From positions 1,240,001 through 1,304,000 of the forward strand of contig NZ_CP179727.1 of assembly GCF_047425875.1 (NCBI RefSeq): 64,000 nucleotides of DNA, given 5' to 3'. Position 1 is the stretch's first letter, and the number at the start of each line of letters is the position of its first letter. Below the pieces are notes generated by a model. That model searched no databases and had not been told where the DNA came from. It worked only from the letters and a program-made list of their open reading frames with translations. Positions 56,101 to 62,649 of the stretch are shown piece by piece. The position numbers were made by a program, and so were the translations under genes. The stretch is from Macrococcoides animalis. Lineage in GTDB: Bacteria > Bacillota > Bacilli > Staphylococcales > Staphylococcaceae.

Positions 56101-59100
56101 TTAACAAGCGTAAAAGTTGGCGATACAATCACGTACACATTTGACGTCAAAAATACAGGAACAACGACATTAACGGACGTAGAAGTTAATGACCCAATGT
56201 TCCCAGAAGGCATCACATTATTAACAACAACATTAAAACCGGGCGAGTCAACAACAGGAACGGCAACAAAAGTGGTAACACAAGAAGATATCGACGGTGG
56301 CAAAGTAACAAATACAGCAACAACAACAGGCACACCGCCAGGCAACTTAACACCGCCAACGGCGACAGACACAGTAGAAGTACCAACAGACCAACAAGCA
56401 GCAATTGATTTAGAGAAAACATCAGACGTAACAAGCGCTAAAGTTGGCGACACAATCACGTACACATTCACGGTAACGAACACAGGAACAGTGACATTGA
56501 AAGATGTTAAAGTAACTGATGCGATGTTCCCAGAAGGTATCACGTTAGCAACAACAACATTAAAACCAGGAGAAACAACAACTGGAACAGCAAGTAAAGT
56601 AGTAACGCAAGAAGACATTGATGGTGGCAAAGTAACAAATACAGCAACAACAACGGGTACACCGCCAGGTGATACACCAAAACCAACAGATGAAGATACA
56701 GTAGAGGTTCCGACGAACCCAGCAACAAGTATCACGATTGACAAAACAACAACAGCGACTGGATTAGTGGTAGGCGAAGCAGTAGATTATACATTTACAG
56801 TAACGAATACAGGAAACGTAACATTGAAAGATGTGATCGTGACTGACCCAATGTTTGGTGGCAACATCACATTAGGTAAAACAACATTATTACCAGGCGA
56901 AGTAACAACAGGCACAGCGTCACATATTGTGACACAAGAAGAAGTTGACGCAGGAAAATTAAGTAACACGGCGTTAACAACAGGTACACCACCAGGCGAC
57001 TTAACACCGCCGACGGCAGAAGATACAGTCGTGATAACGCAAGACGGATCAACAGCAATCACGTTAGATAAATCAGCAGATTTAACAAGCGTAAAAGTTG
57101 GCGATACAATCACGTACACATTTGACGTCAAAAATACAGGAACAACGACATTAACGGACGTAGAAGTTAATGACCCAATGTTCCCAGAAGGCATCACATT
57201 ATTAACAACAACATTAAAACCGGGCGAGTCAACAACAGGAACGGCAACAAAAGTGGTAACACAAGAAGATATCGACGGTGGCAAAGTAACAAATACAGCA
57301 ACAACAACAGGCACACCGCCAGGCAACTTAACACCGCCAACGGCGACAGACACAGTAGAAGTACCAACAGACCAACAAGCAGCAATTGATTTAGAGAAAA
57401 CATCAGACGTAACAAGCGCTAAAGTTGGCGACACAATCACGTACACATTCACGGTAACGAACACAGGAACAGTGACATTGAAAGATGTTAAAGTAACTGA
57501 TGCGATGTTCCCAGAAGGTATCACGTTAGCAACAACAACATTAAAACCAGGAGAAACAACAACTGGAACAGCAAGTAAAGTAGTAACGCAAGAAGACATT
57601 GATGGTGGCAAAGTAACAAATACAGCAACAACAACGGGTACACCGCCAGGTGATACACCAAAACCAACAGATGAAGATACAGTAGAGGTTCCGACGAACC
57701 CAGCAACAAGTATCACGATTGACAAAACAACAACAGCGACTGGATTAGTGGTAGGCGAAGCAGTAGATTATACATTTACAGTAACGAATACAGGAAACGT
57801 AACATTGAAAGATGTGATCGTGACTGACCCAATGTTTGGTGGCAACATCACATTAGGTAAAACAACATTATTACCAGGCGAAGTAACAACAGGCACAGCG
57901 TCACATATTGTGACACAAGAAGAAGTTGACGCAGGAAAATTAAGTAACACGGCGTTAACAACAGGTACACCACCAGGCGACTTAACACCGCCGACGGCAG
58001 AAGATACAGTCGTGATAACGCAAGACGGATCAACAGCAATCACGTTAGATAAATCAGCAGATTTAACAAGCGTAAAAGTTGGCGATACAATCACGTACAC
58101 ATTTGACGTCAAAAATACAGGAACAACGACATTAACGGACGTAGAAGTTAATGACCCAATGTTCCCAGAAGGCATCACATTATTAACAACAACATTAAAA
58201 CCGGGCGAGTCAACAACAGGAACGGCAACAAAAGTGGTAACACAAGAAGATATCGACGGTGGCAAAGTAACAAATACAGCAACAACAACAGGCACACCGC
58301 CAGGCAACTTAACACCGCCAACGGCGACAGACACAGTAGACGTACCAGTTGAGATTGTTATTGTTCCAACAACAGAATTACCAACAACAGAATTACCAAC
58401 AACAGAAGAACCAACAACAGAATTACCAACAACAGAAGGACCAACAACAGAATTACCAACAACAGAAGAACCAACAACAGAAGGACCAACAACAGAAGAA
58501 CCAACAACAGAAGGACCAACAACAGAAGGACCAACAACAGAAGAACCAACAACAGAAGAACCAACAACAGAAGGACCAACAACAGAAGAACCAACAACAG
58601 AAGAACCAACAACAGAAGGACCAACAACAGAAGGACCAACAACAGAAGGACCAACAACAGAAGGGCCAACAACAGAAGGACCAACAACAGAAGAACCAAC
58701 AACAGAAACTTATTCAATCAGTGATTTAGTTTGGAATGATGTAAATCAAGATGGAATTCAAGATGCAAATGAAGGTGGTTTAGAAGGAATCAATGTGATT
58801 TTAACGAAACCAGATGGTACTAAAGTTACAGTAGTGACTGATAAATATGGACATTACATCTTTACAGGATTAGAGAATGGTGTGTACACTATCGAATTTG
58901 TAATTCCAGATGGATTTAAAGGATCTCCAACGGGTCAATCAACACCAGATAAAGATTCAAATGGTAATATTACTAAAGTAGTTATTAATAATAGTAGTGA
59001 TAATAGTGTTGATATGGGTATGTATGAGAAAGGTAGCGGTGGTACACCAACAACAGAATTACCAACAACAGAATTACCAACAACAGAATTACCAACAACA

Positions 59101-59874
59101 GAAGGAGCAACAACAGAATTACCAACAACAGAATTACCAACAACAGAAGAACCAACAACAGAAGAACCAACAACAGAAGAACCAACAACAGAATTACCAA
59201 CAACAGAAGAACCAACAACAGAAGAACCAACAACAGAATTACCAACAACAGAAGAACCAACAACAGAATTACCAACAACAGAAGAACCAACAACAGAAGA
59301 ACCAACAACAGAAGAACCAACAACAGAATTACCAACAACAGAAGAACCAACAACAGAAGAACCAACAACAGAAGAACCAACAACAGAAGAACCAACAACA
59401 GAAGAACCAACAACAGAAGAACCAACAACAGAAGAACCAACAACAGAAGCACCAACAACAGAAATACCAACGACAGAAATACCAACGACAGAATTACCAA
59501 CAACAGAAACACCAACAACAGAATTACCAACAACAGAATTACCAACGACAGAATTACCAACGACAGAATTACCAACGACAGAATTACCAATGACAGAATT
59601 ACCAACAACAGAATTACCAACAACAGAATTACCAACGATTGAAATTCCAGAAGGACTTAATCCAATAGTGACTCCTGTTACAAAACCAGCAGTAGAAGTG
59701 CCTAATAAACCTACTTTACCTGAAGATAATATCGTCAATATTATTCCTAAAGGTACAGAGGACGATGGTATTTTACCTGACACTGGTGAGGCATTGAAAC
59801 ATACGGGATTAGTAGGATTAATGTTCCTTGCATTAGGTGGATTACTTTTGGTATTACCAAGAAGAAAAAATTAA
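47182..59874 (+). CDS. Giant LPXTG surface adhesin: VWA, SpaA, 27 DUF11-like domains, PTTE stalks
   Basis: 4230 residues, one uninterrupted frame. Order: signal peptide (1-32, cleavage near TQAA|TS); VWA domain (about 60-370) with MIDAS D68-S70-S72 (DSSGS), GGTPTPSG and LITDGV; a beta-rich region to about 650; SpaA/Cna-B domain (about 658-777, EETKAPPGY); 11 divergent then 16 near-identical DUF11-like domains of about 109 residues (778-3840); PTTE-X stalk; SdrD-type B domain with DVNQDGIQDANEGG (3844-3955), probably calcium-binding; second PTTE-X stalk; LPDTG (4198-4202), hydrophobic helix and RRKN. This is a sortase-A substrate projecting a VWA tip on a very long rod; ligand unknown. Only two cysteines are evident (C41, C486), bracketing the VWA region. 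It is monocistronic, with promoter and terminator. Confidence 0.95.
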   Translation: MENLKRLLLVIMMMLIGLPLQSFININETQAATSGVPPAACTKTLTGTSSVPKVTLSPKPLDLVFILDSSGSFTANMPKVKTMITTAIDKYVQPADGDRTMVTTFQGVKDNIYQSPVGTNYDAYTEGNFKITTNSSKLTSDITSVKNFVNAVTPSGGTPTPSGVTQALNDYKSIAGTATDRQTVFVLITDGVVNVNPKTGNVEKNATFEQAYVDNFKSVSTAIGTYYDSYLGVYYTQYRWARYNATTGAFIRYEYINDYPGTVNDQFYNPTNGVWDYIYPYETSQDWKSRLNDLTVATTSLKTAYPNAELVVGFLEDRNAFSNMNQYGPLYESTMRPQIQTALQSYATEPSYYINTGDPTAFVNQLSAAISNAVQSVSSTGTFTLTDGYKMSTMTLINKTTGARIPLTFTQNGTTITVNQFDYDGSDYSLEFTTELLDPDKLIIDADPSADEIGPTLLGNLTIGTQKVTIPKFGPSAADTYQYFNCETSVKKSVKKATETAYKTPSTTLDSGTQTFTFSNDYLFNRSPLAWSTSPILYDKIDPRLEILDVKVIARDRTGASSVPFTLGSSAITTTNNEVRITLPPDADGKFTSYLSDQYKVLITAKIKPEFAQDGALYDQIVANGIPNQAEIITTISGTTTKQSLISNEVKVFAPDQNPLPVKFQKNGVLPDGTKKGIPGAEFKLTPVTTYEDATGKIVQVNNGTPVTATSGANGQVITPDVMPGVYILEETKAPPGYTLDATKRKLTVNSDGTYTVVTIDASGNEVPAASPLVIDNKQQKTSIDLVKTSNVSTVTKAGDVVTYTFKVTNTGEVALYNVKVDDPMFGAGITLDKTTLNPGETAIGTISKTITQNEINAGDIINTAVATGTPPGDLTPPKDTDKVTITTPDTPAITLDKAADKTTVKQGDVVTYSFTITNTGNVTLTNVTLNDPMLGGTVSVQKTTLLPGESTTGTAIYTITDKDVANATIVNTATVTGKPPVGSDVTSKDTETITPKVTPGITLDKESENTLITQPGQTINYRFTVTNTGDATLTNVVVTDPMFPDGIQLAQTTLAPGESTIGTSEHIVTLAEFDSGKVSNTAKATGTPPSGNPPTSTDTVDVPTELIPTIKLEKNTTATSVKEGDKVTYNFVITNTGNTTLNNVKLTDPMLGGNVTILKTTLAPGETTTGTAVYTVTTADMSKDNITNTAKVDGTDPKGTTVSDNDEVIVTPDGKPGINLDKSTAVDNVSKAGDIIDYQFKVTNTGDTTLTNVTITDPMFPSGVTLAKTTLAPGETTTGTAKHTVTQDEINNGEINNKAVVTGTPPSGEPPTSSDEVTVPAIGTATIDLTKKANVTEIKKAGELVTYTFTVTNTGTTTLTDVRVTDPLFSSEITLAKTSLNPGETTTGTATYSVKQSDLDKGDLPNTAFVIGDAPMNLEDPTDTDSVTIPAVNMNGIDIVKTSSTTEITAPGQTVTYNFVVTNTGNTTLTDVRITDPMFPNGGILTNRTIAPGESTSGTAIHTVTQEEFDSGKLVNIAKTTGTPPSGTPPTDTDTVEIPTKPTTSIALDKSAGQTILQQIGEVVVYTFEVTNTGTATLTNVKLTDPMFPEGISLQKTTLLPGETTIATASRTITQDDLNKASLDNIATVTGTPPAGLTPPTATDNVTIPTERKPEIELHKHADIQDVDHAGQVITYELEIYNTGNVTLTNIELIDPMFGGVINLDTTTLQPGETTKVQLEHVVTQAEFDSREITNTAKVTGIPPEGPPVTSEETEIVNTTPTTAISLDKTSDVTSVTQAGDIVNYTFVITNTGTSTLTGVSLNDDKLGGAITLKDTVLAPGASTTITKSYTVTQEDINNGEILNTATTTGTPPTGLTPPTATDDNKVVAAGNPAIEIVKTVNTQTYKLGDTLIYKFVVTNTGNVTLTDVNADDLFVGQHINLDKTILQPGETTTATMEYEVTQEDVDRGNIRNQAVVEGTPPGDLEPPHDDDSVTVTTDRSTAITLDKSADLTSVKVGDTITYTFDVKNTGTTTLTDVEVNDPMFPEGITLLTTTLKPGESTTGTATKVVTQEDIDGGKVTNTATTTGTPPGNLTPPTATDTVEVPTDQQAAIDLEKTSDVTSAKVGDTITYTFTVTNTGTVTLKDVKVTDAMFPEGITLATTTLKPGETTTGTASKVVTQEDIDGGKVTNTATTTGTPPGDTPKPTDEDTVEVPTNPATSITIDKTTTATGLVVGEAVDYTFTVTNTGNVTLKDVIVTDPMFGGNITLGKTTLLPGEVTTGTASHIVTQEEVDAGKLSNTALTTGTPPGDLTPPTAEDTVVITQDGSTAITLDKSADLTSVKVGDTITYTFDVKNTGTTTLTDVEVNDPMFPEGITLLTTTLKPGESTTGTATKVVTQEDIDGGKVTNTATTTGTPPGNLTPPTATDTVEVPTDQQAAIDLEKTSDVTSAKVGDTITYTFTVTNTGTVTLKDVKVTDAMFPEGITLATTTLKPGETTTGTASKVVTQEDIDGGKVTNTATTTGTPPGDTPKPTDEDTVEVPTNPATSITIDKTTTATGLVVGEAVDYTFTVTNTGNVTLKDVIVTDPMFGGNITLGKTTLLPGEVTTGTASHIVTQEEVDAGKLSNTALTTGTPPGDLTPPTAEDTVVITQDGSTAITLDKSADLTSVKVGDTITYTFDVKNTGTTTLTDVEVNDPMFPEGITLLTTTLKPGESTTGTATKVVTQEDIDGGKVTNTATTTGTPPGNLTPPTATDTVEVPTDQQAAIDLEKTSDVTSAKVGDTITYTFTVTNTGTVTLKDVKVTDAMFPEGITLATTTLKPGETTTGTASKVVTQEDIDGGKVTNTATTTGTPPGDTPKPTDEDTVEVPTNPATSITIDKTTTATGLVVGEAVDYTFTVTNTGNVTLKDVIVTDPMFGGNITLGKTTLLPGEVTTGTASHIVTQEEVDAGKLSNTALTTGTPPGDLTPPTAEDTVVITQDGSTAITLDKSADLTSVKVGDTITYTFDVKNTGTTTLTDVEVNDPMFPEGITLLTTTLKPGESTTGTATKVVTQEDIDGGKVTNTATTTGTPPGNLTPPTATDTVEVPTDQQAAIDLEKTSDVTSAKVGDTITYTFTVTNTGTVTLKDVKVTDAMFPEGITLATTTLKPGETTTGTASKVVTQEDIDGGKVTNTATTTGTPPGDTPKPTDEDTVEVPTNPATSITIDKTTTATGLVVGEAVDYTFTVTNTGNVTLKDVIVTDPMFGGNITLGKTTLLPGEVTTGTASHIVTQEEVDAGKLSNTALTTGTPPGDLTPPTAEDTVVITQDGSTAITLDKSADLTSVKVGDTITYTFDVKNTGTTTLTDVEVNDPMFPEGITLLTTTLKPGESTTGTATKVVTQEDIDGGKVTNTATTTGTPPGNLTPPTATDTVEVPTDQQAAIDLEKTSDVTSAKVGDTITYTFTVTNTGTVTLKDVKVTDAMFPEGITLATTTLKPGETTTGTASKVVTQEDIDGGKVTNTATTTGTPPGDTPKPTDEDTVEVPTNPATSITIDKTTTATGLVVGEAVDYTFTVTNTGNVTLKDVIVTDPMFGGNITLGKTTLLPGEVTTGTASHIVTQEEVDAGKLSNTALTTGTPPGDLTPPTAEDTVVITQDGSTAITLDKSADLTSVKVGDTITYTFDVKNTGTTTLTDVEVNDPMFPEGITLLTTTLKPGESTTGTATKVVTQEDIDGGKVTNTATTTGTPPGNLTPPTATDTVDVPVEIVIVPTTELPTTELPTTEEPTTELPTTEGPTTELPTTEEPTTEGPTTEEPTTEGPTTEGPTTEEPTTEEPTTEGPTTEEPTTEEPTTEGPTTEGPTTEGPTTEGPTTEGPTTEEPTTETYSISDLVWNDVNQDGIQDANEGGLEGINVILTKPDGTKVTVVTDKYGHYIFTGLENGVYTIEFVIPDGFKGSPTGQSTPDKDSNGNITKVVINNSSDNSVDMGMYEKGSGGTPTTELPTTELPTTELPTTEGATTELPTTELPTTEEPTTEEPTTEEPTTELPTTEEPTTEEPTTELPTTEEPTTELPTTEEPTTEEPTTEEPTTELPTTEEPTTEEPTTEEPTTEEPTTEEPTTEEPTTEEPTTEAPTTEIPTTEIPTTELPTTETPTTELPTTELPTTELPTTELPTTELPMTELPTTELPTTELPTIEIPEGLNPIVTPVTKPAVEVPNKPTLPEDNIVNIIPKGTEDDGILPDTGEALKHTGLVGLMFLALGGLLLVLPRRKN
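49520..53124 (+). repeat. 11 divergent DUF11-like domain repeats (about 327 bp each)
   Basis: Each unit encodes about 109 residues of the form xIxLxKxxxxxxVxxGDxVxYxFxVTNTGxxTLTxVxVxDPMF...LxPGETTTGTAxxxVTQxxxxxGxxxNTAxxTGTPPxG..P.T.TD. The 11 copies are related but clearly diverged in sequence, in contrast with the array that follows. 11 x 327 bp accounts for the interval. Confidence 0.92.
53125..58340 (+). repeat. 981-bp tandem super-repeat (A-B-C domains), 5 and 1/3 copies
   Basis: Period 981 bp (327 codons) made of three DUF11-like domains A, B, C. Copies of A begin at 53125, 54106, 55087, 56068, 57049 and 58030; B and C occur five times each. Translations of every copy are identical on both strands, so the DNA copies appear identical. 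Identity stops at 58340, within the sixth A domain (VEVPTD becomes VDVPVE). Third codon positions are richer in G/C than in the neighbouring repeats. Confidence 0.96.
58366..58710 (+). repeat. 15-bp PTTE-X stalk repeat, array 1 (23 units)
   Basis: 23 consecutive 15-bp units CCAACAACAGAA+codon encode PTTE followed by L, E, G or a final T. The unit length is a multiple of three, so gain or loss keeps the frame. It encodes an extended, threonine/proline-rich, acidic wall-spanning segment. Confidence 0.95.
59047..59646 (+). repeat. 15-bp PTTE-X stalk repeat, array 2 (40 units)
   Basis: 40 units of the same 15-bp repeat; fifth residue L or E, rarely G, A, I or T. Variants ATTE, PMTE and PTIE occur, and ACG replaces ACA in several units near the 3' end, showing more divergence than in array 1. 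It precedes the LPDTG anchor by about 42 residues. Confidence 0.95.
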
Positions 59875-59893
59875 TAGAAAACATATTAATTTT

Positions 59894-59927
59894 AAATGAC
59901 TATCTCAAATGAGATAGTCATTTTTTT
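59894..59927 (+). terminator. Terminator after the giant surface-protein gene
   Basis: AAATGACTATCTC-aaat-GAGATAGTCATTT followed by TTTT. Confidence 0.92.
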
Positions 59928-59996
59928 AACTAATTGTGTAAAATTTAGCCAAATGGGTATTATAAAAAATATAAAATTCGATTGGGGCGATAGAAT

Positions 59997-60365
59997 ATGA
60001 ACACTCCTGAAGAACAAGTTTATTTAGTGTACAAATCATTATATACAGCAATGATAAATGAAGATGTTGATAGAATAAATCAGTTAATGATGGAAGGTAG
60101 TTTTTTAGTCCATATGACGGGATATAAACAACCTAAAAGGGAGTGGTTAAAAGCAATCGAAGATCAATCGATGAAGTATTTTTCGAGCTTAGAAGAAAAT
60201 ATTGAAATTATGATGAAAGATAAGAAAGCAACATTGATAGCGCAAAACAGAGTTGATGCTAATATTAATGGAATGAGAGATACGTGGCCGTTAGAATTAA
60301 CGATTTATATGGTAAAATTTGAAAAGAACTGGATGATATCACATATAGATGCAAGAGCATACTAA
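59997..60365 (+). CDS. Small NTF2-like (SnoaL-type) protein, function unknown
   Basis: 122 residues, cytosolic, no Cys. The layout (N-terminal helices with EEQVYLVYKSLYTAMINEDVDRINQLMMEGSFLVHMTGYKQP, then a strand-rich half ending FEKNWMISHIDAR) fits the cone-shaped NTF2-like fold used by SnoaL/DUF4440 proteins, which bind or transform small molecules. The RNA upstream has GGGGCGAT as a ribosome-binding site 9 bases from ATG. Stand-alone gene between a terminator and tRNA-Ser. The fold call is from pattern only. Confidence 0.65.
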   Translation: MNTPEEQVYLVYKSLYTAMINEDVDRINQLMMEGSFLVHMTGYKQPKREWLKAIEDQSMKYFSSLEENIEIMMKDKKATLIAQNRVDANINGMRDTWPLELTIYMVKFEKNWMISHIDARAY

Positions 60366-60439
60366 ATTTTTAATAATTTAATAGTAAATAATATTGACAG
60401 TATCATCACTTTATTATAAGATTGATATTGTCTTATTTG

Positions 60440-60532
60440 GAGGAATACCCAAGTCCGGCTGAAGGGATCGGTCTTGAAAACCGACAGGGGCTTAACGGCT
60501 CGCGGGGGTTCGAATCCCTCTTCCTCCGCCAT
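60440..60532 (+). tRNA. tRNA-Ser (anticodon UGA)
   Basis: 93-nt type II tRNA: acceptor stem GGAGGAA/TTCCTCC, discriminator G, encoded CCA (60530-60532), anticodon stem TCGGT/ACCGA with loop CTTGAAA (anticodon TGA), long variable arm and T-arm GGGGGTTCGAATCCCTC. A TTGACA (60394-60399) with a TATAAG further down is a possible promoter. No integrase or attachment-site duplication is seen next to it. Confidence 0.97.
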
Positions 60533-60563
60533 TATTTAGACTAATATAATAATATATATAATG

Positions 60564-60598
60564 AATGACTCAATTAATTTTGAGTCATTTTTTTTTTT
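60564..60598 (+). terminator. Terminator after tRNA-Ser
   Basis: AATGACTCAA-ttaatt-TTGAGTCATT followed by nine or more T residues. Confidence 0.9.
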
Positions 60599-60604
60599 GA
60601 ATTC

Positions 60605-60613
60605 TGTTATAAT
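60605..60613 (+). promoter_or_regulatory. Extended -10 promoter of the epimerase gene
   Basis: TGTTATAAT: perfect TATAAT (60608-60613) with upstream TG, 35 bp before the start codon; the -35 region is only a T run. Confidence 0.5.
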
Positions 60614-60647
60614 GATAGAATATTCAGAAAATATTAGAGGTGATGAG

Positions 60648-61742
60648 ATGATTATTGAAGACATCATAATTAAAAGACAGGTTTCACAGCTCAAAAAGCC
60701 TTTTAAAACGGCATTAAGACAAACAGATGTTATTGAGAGTATCATCGTATTTATTAATACTGACAGAGGATTAGGTGTCGGAGAAGCAGTGCCTACTCCC
60801 GCAATCACAGGTGAAACATTAGAGAGTATTGTAGCTGCAATAAAATGGATTAAGGCACGGTTAATTGGTATGAGAGTTGCATCAGATTTATTGATGGAGA
60901 TACAAACAGCTATTGTAGGAAACACAAGTGCTAAGGCGGCATTGGATATGGCGATATACGATTTGTTATCACAAGAAGTAGGACTTCCCCTCTATCAATA
61001 TTTGAATAAGAAATCGGAATTACAAACCTTATCAACAAGTCATACTGTTAGTTTAAATGGTGTCGGCGAGATGACACATGACGCAGCTAGTTATGTAGAA
61101 GAAAAATTTGAATCGCTAAAAGTTAAACTTGGAAATGATGTTGATTTAGATTTGGCGAGAATTCACGCAATCTATGATGTCGTACCTGATGTGACTTTGT
61201 CGATTGATGCGAATCAAGGTTGGAGTGAGGAGGAAGCTATTCGTTTCATTGAATATTTAAACCATGAGAAGATTCAAGTGGATTGCATTGAACAACCTTT
61301 ATATAGGAAAGATTATTTAGCATTGAGTCGACTTGGACAGCAGAGCGATATTCCGATTATGGCAGATGAGAGCTTGTTTGATATGTATGATGCAAATGTG
61401 ATTGCAGAACTTGGGGGCGTATCATGGTTTAATATCAAGTTGATGAAGTCAGGTGGAATATATGGGGCACTTAGAATTCATCAAGTAGCACAAGCAAAAG
61501 GGATTCAGTGTATGCTCGGTTCAATGATGGAGTCGCATATTGCTTTAACTGCTGCGATGCATCTAGCAATTGCCCTGGAAATAAATAAGATAGATTTCGA
61601 TGCACCGTTTATGTTGAAGGAGAAACTGATAATAGGTGGAATTTCATACGATGGTCCTAAAGTAAGTTTGACTGATAGAGTGGGTTTAGGTATCGATAAC
61701 AAAGCATTATGGGAGGCGTTAATCGATGACGAAAGTTTGTAG
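60648..61742 (+). CDS. ykfB: Dipeptide epimerase (L-Ala-D/L-Glu epimerase, YkfB type)
   Basis: Enolase-superfamily enzyme (muconate-lactonizing subgroup) that epimerises the L-Ala-D-Glu released from peptidoglycan. 364 residues from ATG 60648 (AGAGGTGAT upstream); the longer frame to 60561 begins inside the tRNA terminator. Visible motifs: catalytic KVKLG-type lysine (SLKVKLG near 160), metal ligands SIDANQGW (Asp) near 190, DCIEQPL (Glu) near 217, MADESLFD (Asp) near 242 and second lysine NIKLMKSGG near 265. The 3' end overlaps the next gene by 17 bp. Confidence 0.92.
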   Translation: MIIEDIIIKRQVSQLKKPFKTALRQTDVIESIIVFINTDRGLGVGEAVPTPAITGETLESIVAAIKWIKARLIGMRVASDLLMEIQTAIVGNTSAKAALDMAIYDLLSQEVGLPLYQYLNKKSELQTLSTSHTVSLNGVGEMTHDAASYVEEKFESLKVKLGNDVDLDLARIHAIYDVVPDVTLSIDANQGWSEEEAIRFIEYLNHEKIQVDCIEQPLYRKDYLALSRLGQQSDIPIMADESLFDMYDANVIAELGGVSWFNIKLMKSGGIYGALRIHQVAQAKGIQCMLGSMMESHIALTAAMHLAIALEINKIDFDAPFMLKEKLIIGGISYDGPKVSLTDRVGLGIDNKALWEALIDDESL

Positions 61743-62649
61743 TGTTCCGGTAAGTACCGTTTGGCGTAGTATTGATAAAGTGCGAGATATTGATAATGAT
61801 GCAACGAGTTATCCTACGAATATTCAAAAATGGTTACTGAGTTTAAATTTAGAACAAAAATTATCTTTTTGTGAAGATTCTAGAATAGATACACAACTAT
61901 TATACGGAGAACCACTTGAGATCCTTGAAGACATAGGTGATTGGTGTAAAGTCGTGTGTATTGAACAAGTGTCAGAAAGTGATGACCGTGGTTATCCAGG
62001 GTATATCCCAAAATCGCATATTGGTGAGATTGAAGGGATGAATCATTCAGTGGGACATGATAATAGATTTGCACGTATCATTATACCTAGAACATTGAGT
62101 TATAAAGCTGATGCTCCTTACTATGTGTTTTCATTTAATACAACTTTACCAGTGCATCGAATTGAAGATGCGTTTGTCTATGTATATAGTCCTGATGGAA
62201 TTTTAAAACTTAAAAAAGAAGCTGTCTCAATACAATCCACGAGATTACCTGAGCAGAACCCAAGTTATAATGCACTGTATGAAGCAGCTTCAATGTATAT
62301 CGATTTAGGTTATTTATGGGGTGGTATGTCGAGTTACGGTTATGATTGTTCAGGCTTTGTATATCATATGTACCGTCATATTGGAATTGATTTACCAAGG
62401 GATGCTCATGAGCAATACTTTGCAACAACGCCTATTGATAAGAGTGAGCTGTTACCAGGTGACCTTGTTTATTTCTCTAACGATAAAGACATAGATAAAA
62501 TATCACATATCGGAATTTATATTGGGAATGGCTTTATGATACATTCGCCGAACACACCACTTTCAATAGAAGAAAGAACGATTGAATCTGGGTTATATGA
62601 AGAAATTTATGTCGGTGCGAGTCGTGTTTATGATTTCACTAATTCTTGA
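61726..62649 (+). CDS. ykfC: NlpC/P60 gamma-D-glutamyl endopeptidase (YkfC type)
   Basis: Cysteine peptidase that cuts muropeptides after gamma-D-Glu to give L-Ala-D-Glu, the substrate of the upstream epimerase. 307 residues: SH3b-like N-terminal part (about 5-105, GYPGYIPKSHIG), and a C-terminal NlpC/P60 domain with catalytic Cys in YGYDCSGF near 207, His in ISHIGIYIG near 264 and MIHSP near 276. No signal peptide, so it works in the cytosol on imported peptides, like YkfC of B. subtilis. It overlaps ykfB by 17 bp and the following minus-strand gene by 22 bp. Confidence 0.92.
   Translation: MTKVCSVPVSTVWRSIDKVRDIDNDATSYPTNIQKWLLSLNLEQKLSFCEDSRIDTQLLYGEPLEILEDIGDWCKVVCIEQVSESDDRGYPGYIPKSHIGEIEGMNHSVGHDNRFARIIIPRTLSYKADAPYYVFSFNTTLPVHRIEDAFVYVYSPDGILKLKKEAVSIQSTRLPEQNPSYNALYEAASMYIDLGYLWGGMSSYGYDCSGFVYHMYRHIGIDLPRDAHEQYFATTPIDKSELLPGDLVYFSNDKDIDKISHIGIYIGNGFMIHSPNTPLSIEERTIESGLYEEIYVGASRVYDFTNS

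Noticed and set aside
53844..58334. Repeated open frames of up to 312 codons on the minus strand across the super-repeat
   Set aside because: They are exact antisense shadows of the repeated domains, recur with the 981-bp period, have no ribosome-binding sites and translate to low-complexity V/S/P-rich products.
58349..59593. Q/N-rich frames (repeats of QQQKN and similar) in the plus strand and leucine/valine-rich frames in the minus strand
   Set aside because: They are alternative-frame readings of the 15-bp PTTE-X minisatellites, with no start signals of their own.
58366..59646. CRISPR-like appearance of short regular repeats
   Set aside because: The units are 15-bp, contiguous and in frame with the adhesin; there are no spacers and no cas genes.
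60440..60532. tRNA-Ser as an integration site for a mobile element next to the giant adhesin gene
   Set aside because: No integrase, no duplicated 3' end of the tRNA and no phage-like genes are present on either side.
60561..60647. Longer start for the dipeptide epimerase
   Set aside because: The extension runs through the tRNA terminator and the -10 promoter element; the start at 60648 has a good ribosome-binding site and the family length.
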